A stretch of DNA of 9,827 nt. Source: Clostridia bacterium. GTDB taxonomy: Bacteria; Bacillota_A; Clostridia; Oscillospirales; CAG-272. Below are positions 6,741 through 9,827 of the stretch, one piece after another. The stretch's first letter is position 1, and the number at the start of each line of letters is the position of its first letter. The stretch is from NCBI GenBank assembly GCA_017547395.1, contig JAFYPS010000166.1:1-9827 (forward strand), given 5' to 3'. The notes under the pieces are model-generated. The model ran no database searches. It worked only from the letters and a program-made list of their open reading frames with translations, and was not told the origin of the DNA. The translations under genes were made by a program, and so were the position numbers.

Positions 6741-6810
6741 GATATTGTTACATATAAATCACGCATTTTTCATATACATAGGACAAACCAAAAGGAAAGG
6801 AGCGAAAAAA

Positions 6811-8349
6811 GTGACCGATACCAAAGTGAAAATTTTAATATATCTTTCCGCGGCACTTCTGCTGATTTCGCCCGCCTTGCCGCTTGCGCTGACCTTTTCG
6901 GGCGGCGAGGCACTTACGGGAATGTCCACGCCTGCGCCCGAGGGGTACGTGCCGACACTTGCGCTTACCGAAAGCGAGGAGGAGATGCGCGGACTATGGA
7001 TTGCTACGGTAAACAACATCAATTTTCCGTCAAAGAAGGGACTTTCCGAAAAGGCACTCAAAAAGGAGCTTTCGGATATTGTTGCATTTGCGGACAAAAA
7101 CGGCTTCAATGCGATAATGTTTCAGGTTCGCCCCGCGGCAGACGCGCTTTATAAGTCGGAGATTTTCCCGCAGTCCGAATTCGTTTCGGGGAGTGCGGGA
7201 GTCAGTGCCGACGGCGGCTTTGATTGCCTTGAATACGTTTTGAGTGAAGCGCACGCCAAGGGAATAAGCCTGCACGCGTGGGTAAATCCCTTAAGAGTGA
7301 CGAGCGGCAACAAGACCTATCCCCAAACCGACGTTACAAAGCTTGATTCTTCAAGCCCTGCCGCCAAAAATCCCGAATGGGTGAGGGCATATGCCGACGG
7401 CAAGCTGTATTTTGATGCGGGAATTCCCGCAGTGCGCGACCTTGTCGCAAGTGGAGTGCGCGAAATTTGCGAGAACTATGACGTTGACGGAATAATTTTC
7501 GACGATTATTTTTATCCGTACCCGACGGACGGCGTTCCCTTTGACGATGCAAAGACCTATGCTGAATACGGCAAGGATTTTGCCAGCCTTGCGGATTTTC
7601 GGCGCGATAACATAAACAAGCTCGTAAAGGCGAGCTACGACGCGGTCAAAAGCGTTAATTCCGGGATAAAATTCGGCGTTTCGCCGTTTGGAATCTGGAG
7701 AAATGCATCCGGCGACAACGGCGGCAGTGCGACAAGCGGACTTTCGGCATATGATGAAATTTACTGCGACGCGCTTGCCTGGGCGCAGGGCGGCTACGTC
7801 GACTATATCGCGCCGCAGCTTTACTGGACGTTTGAAACGGCGGCGGCACCGTTTGCCGGCCTTGCGGATTGGTGGAGCAGAGCGCTTGACGGTACGGGCG
7901 TCACCCTCTACATAAATCACGGGGCGTACAGATATTCCGACGGGGGAATGAAGAGCGGGGAGCTCAGCCGACAGGTAGAGTATGCAAGAGAGCTTTATTC
8001 CTATCGGGGAAGTCTGTATTACGGCTACGATGCGCTAAGAGAAAACGACGGTGGCGTGCTTGCCGAAACGGCGGTTCTTTTTGAGCCTGATATCGCCTAC
8101 TGCGATTATCTTAACGACAGTACATCGCTAACCGTTGACAGCTATGAAAACGGTGACGTCACCTCTTCCGACACGATTCTTATCCTTGGAAAGAGCAACC
8201 TCGCATTCCCGATAAGCGTTAACGGAATCACCCCGAGACGCGATAAGGACGGAAATTATTCGATAACACTCGCACTGAAAACGGGCGCAAACCTCGTCAG
8301 CGTGTCAAACGGAGATGAGAAATGTGAAATTTTAGTGCATAAGCAGTAA
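6811..8349 (+). CDS. Secreted GHL10 (DUF187) family glycoside hydrolase
   Basis: Starting at the GTG at 6811 (AAAGGAG ribosome binding site, 8-nt spacer) gives 512 residues with a signal peptide or anchor: KVKILIY then a hydrophobic run to about residue 29. An earlier in-frame ATG at 6709 lies upstream of the promoter and is rejected. Residues 58-400 are a (beta/alpha)8 glycosyl-hydrolase-like 10 domain: MRGLWIATVNNINFPS (59-74), QVRPAADALYKS (105-116), HAWVNPLRV (155-163), DVDGIIFDDYFYPYP (224-238) with likely catalytic acids D231/D232, GVSPFGIWRN (289-298) and DYIAPQLYWTF (331-341). A small C-terminal beta domain (about 440-509, with ISVNGITP and a final TGANLVSVSN strand) resembles Ig-like modules of secreted glycosidases. 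E. coli DigH (YddW), of this family, cuts peptidoglycan glycan strands stripped of peptides, so a cell-wall substrate is likely, though polysaccharide degradation is possible. No terminator follows; the next gene may be partly co-transcribed. Confidence 0.92.
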   Translation: MTDTKVKILIYLSAALLLISPALPLALTFSGGEALTGMSTPAPEGYVPTLALTESEEEMRGLWIATVNNINFPSKKGLSEKALKKELSDIVAFADKNGFNAIMFQVRPAADALYKSEIFPQSEFVSGSAGVSADGGFDCLEYVLSEAHAKGISLHAWVNPLRVTSGNKTYPQTDVTKLDSSSPAAKNPEWVRAYADGKLYFDAGIPAVRDLVASGVREICENYDVDGIIFDDYFYPYPTDGVPFDDAKTYAEYGKDFASLADFRRDNINKLVKASYDAVKSVNSGIKFGVSPFGIWRNASGDNGGSATSGLSAYDEIYCDALAWAQGGYVDYIAPQLYWTFETAAAPFAGLADWWSRALDGTGVTLYINHGAYRYSDGGMKSGELSRQVEYARELYSYRGSLYYGYDALRENDGGVLAETAVLFEPDIAYCDYLNDSTSLTVDSYENGDVTSSDTILILGKSNLAFPISVNGITPRRDKDGNYSITLALKTGANLVSVSNGDEKCEILVHKQ

Positions 8350-8355
8350 TAAATA

Positions 8356-8384
8356 TTGACAGTTTTCCCCATATATAGTAAGAT
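8356..8384 (+). promoter_or_regulatory. Sigma-A-like promoter for the multi-CxxC secreted protein gene
   Basis: A perfect -35 TTGACA (8356-8361) is 17 bp upstream of TAAGAT (8379-8384). It begins 7 bases after the glycosidase stop codon. The leader contains a 14-nt perfect AT palindrome (8403-8416) directly before the GGAGG ribosome binding site (8417-8421). Confidence 0.72.
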
Positions 8385-8427
8385 AAAGATGTAAAATGCA
8401 CAAGATATATATATCTGGAGGTTCAAT

Positions 8428-9827
8428 ATGAAAAACAGGCTTATAGTATTTTTCTGCTCGGCTTTGTTTGCCGCTTTGCTTGCAACAGGCGTTATGGCTG
8501 CCGAGTGTGAACATAACTGGAAAGAAATATCCGAGGTTGCGGCAAGCTGTGACAAGGCGGGCAGCGTAACCTACAAGTGTACAATCTGCGAAAAGCAGAA
8601 GATTGAAACGGTAAAGGCGCTCAGCACAAACGGCACTCACAAGTGGGGAAACCCCAAGACCGTTAAAGCAACCTGCTCCGAAAACGGTCAGAAATCCCGC
8701 ACCTGCTCCCGTTGTAAGCTTGTTGACGTTCTTGAAGTTCTCCCCGCAGAGGGACATAACTATACGGAAAAGTCCAATAATGCAACGTGTACGGAGGGCG
8801 GCACGAGAGTTCTCGCCTGCACAAAGTGCAAGGAAACGGTAAGTGAAAAAGTTCCCGCGGGCTGCACCTTTGTGTTTGTCAGCACGTCTGCTACCTGCAC
8901 CAAAAAGGGCGAAACGACGTACAAATGCTCCCGCTGCGGCGCGTATGACCACAAGTCGGATGAGGCACTCGGACACGACCTTGTAAAAACGGGCGGACCT
9001 ACCTGTACCGAGAGCGGAAAGTATATAACCAAGTGTACTCGCTGCGACTATTCAAAAACTGCAGCCACAACCTCAAAGGCACTCGGCCACGACGTTCCCA
9101 AAACGGGAACCGGCGCGTGGAAGACTGTCGTTGAGGCGACCTGCGACGAGGAGGGCAAGCTCCGCGGAAGATGCGAGCGCTGCGACAAGTACGTTTATGA
9201 AGAAATAGAAAAGCTTGACCACGAGTATTCGGGTGAATACTTTATTACCAAGATTCCTACCGAAACAGAGGTCGGCAAGTACGAGCGCATCTGCGAAGAG
9301 TGCGGCGACGTGCTTACCAAGACGATTTCAAAGGGAACGACAAATCTTTCGAGATACACAGTTCCGAGCGTTACCGCTTCCGAAGAAAGCTCGCTCGTTG
9401 AAAAGGGAACAAAGATTGAACTTTTCTGTGCGCTTGAGGGTGCAACCGTCTTCTATACTACCGACGGAGAGTCCCCCGTAAGTGCGGAAAGCCGCGTTGA
9501 ATATACGGGTGCCATCGAGATAAACGAGTCAACCGTTATAAAGGCTTATGCAGTTCACAGAGAAAACAGAGACATTGAATATTCGCTTGTGACCAAGTTC
9601 ACCTATCTCGTTGACGAAGAGGAAAAGGACGTTGTTGTCAAGATGACTATTGACAGCGCAAGCGCCGACGTAAACGGAGAGGGAAAAAATCTTGATGCGG
9701 CTCCCGTTATCAAAAATTCACGCACTATGCTTCCCATCCGCTTCGTAGCAGAGGCACTCGGTGCAACCGTCGGCTGGGACGAGGAGACAAGAACCGTTTC
9801 GGTCATCAGTGATGAAGTGATTATCAA
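8428..9827 (+). CDS. Secreted multi-CxxC repeat protein with chitobiase-C-like and copper-amine-oxidase-N domains (3' truncated)
   Basis: The ATG at 8428 has GGAGG 6 nt upstream; the frame stays open to the right edge (466 residues visible), so the gene is incomplete. Residues 1-24 are a signal peptide (cleavage after VMA). Residues 26-295 hold seven units of 36-46 residues, each built as His, about ten residues, Cys-x3/4-Gly, then Cys-x2-Cys. The CxxC pairs start at C51, C93, C131, C167, C203, C249 and C289; the lone Cys are C41, C83, C121, C157, C193 and C239, with unit 7 having Thr instead; the His are H29, H71, H110, H183, H221 and H265, with Cys146 in unit 4. Four ligands per unit suggest one zinc each, or disulfides outside the cell. 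Residues about 311-394 resemble the chitobiase/hexosaminidase C-terminal module (FYTTDGESP, then VIKAYAV), and 404-466 a copper-amine-oxidase N-terminal domain (TMLPIRFVAEALGATVGWD), both common in Firmicute surface proteins. Role unknown; wall or carbohydrate binding is inference. Confidence 0.88.
   Translation, partial: MKNRLIVFFCSALFAALLATGVMAAECEHNWKEISEVAASCDKAGSVTYKCTICEKQKIETVKALSTNGTHKWGNPKTVKATCSENGQKSRTCSRCKLVDVLEVLPAEGHNYTEKSNNATCTEGGTRVLACTKCKETVSEKVPAGCTFVFVSTSATCTKKGETTYKCSRCGAYDHKSDEALGHDLVKTGGPTCTESGKYITKCTRCDYSKTAATTSKALGHDVPKTGTGAWKTVVEATCDEEGKLRGRCERCDKYVYEEIEKLDHEYSGEYFITKIPTETEVGKYERICEECGDVLTKTISKGTTNLSRYTVPSVTASEESSLVEKGTKIELFCALEGATVFYTTDGESPVSAESRVEYTGAIEINESTVIKAYAVHRENRDIEYSLVTKFTYLVDEEEKDVVVKMTIDSASADVNGEGKNLDAAPVIKNSRTMLPIRFVAEALGATVGWDEETRTVSVISDEVII

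Noticed and set aside
6709..6810. N-terminal extension of the glycosidase from the ATG at 6709
   Set aside because: This ATG lies upstream of the -35/-10 boxes at 6712-6740, has no ribosome binding site, and would put 34 polar residues before the signal peptide; GTG at 6811 fits better.
7351..7920. Open frame of 189 codons on - opposite the glycosidase gene
   Set aside because: It is the mirror of a well-supported GHL10 gene; no ribosome binding site or recognisable domain.
8332..8976. Open frame of 214 codons on - opposite the multi-CxxC gene
   Set aside because: The + frame here has promoter, ribosome binding site, signal peptide and regular Cys repeats; the antisense frame is rich in Cys/Arg/Ala only because it mirrors that codon use.

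Overview
The window looks like chromosomal DNA from an anaerobic Gram-positive bacterium of the class Clostridia, probably an uncultured gut or rumen lineage related to Oscillospiraceae or Christensenellales. The grounds are family content (a SpoVB-type flippase, a KapD-like exonuclease, a DUF4830 protein, a GHL10/DUF187 glycosidase, and secreted proteins with Cys-repeat and copper-amine-oxidase-N domains), strong GGAGG-type ribosome binding sites, sigma-A-like promoters and intermediate base composition. This placement is inference from gene content; no rRNA or other marker is present.

Layout. Positions 1-2661 (+) hold the C-terminal part of a large acidic protein, cut by the left edge, with strongly biased codon use and a textbook UUCG-loop terminator. 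Positions 2699-3006 hold no gene but are dense in inverted repeats, ending in a 27-nt imperfect palindrome (2900-2969). A SpoVB/MurJ-superfamily flippase (3007-4524, -) is transcribed divergently from a KapD-like DEDDh exonuclease (4640-5602, +). The exonuclease converges on a DUF4830 membrane-anchored protein (5664-6149, -) across a bidirectional terminator and an AT-rich heptamer repeat. Upstream of the DUF4830 gene on the same strand is rnhA (6213-6650, -). Back-to-back promoters separate rnhA from a secreted GHL10 glycosidase (6811-8349, +). It is followed by a secreted multi-CxxC repeat protein (8428 to the right edge, +) with its own promoter.

How the genes may work together. There is no single obvious pathway. 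Three of the six regions concern the cell envelope: a lipid-linked sugar flippase, a glycosidase whose relatives act on peptidoglycan, and exported repeat proteins. The two nuclease genes (KapD-like and rnhA) are housekeeping or regulatory. No mobile element, phage, CRISPR or defence island is visible. The most unusual items are the multi-CxxC secreted protein, the unidentified acidic protein, the structured spacer at 2725-2860, and a hairpin that would hide the ribosome binding site of the DUF4830 gene.
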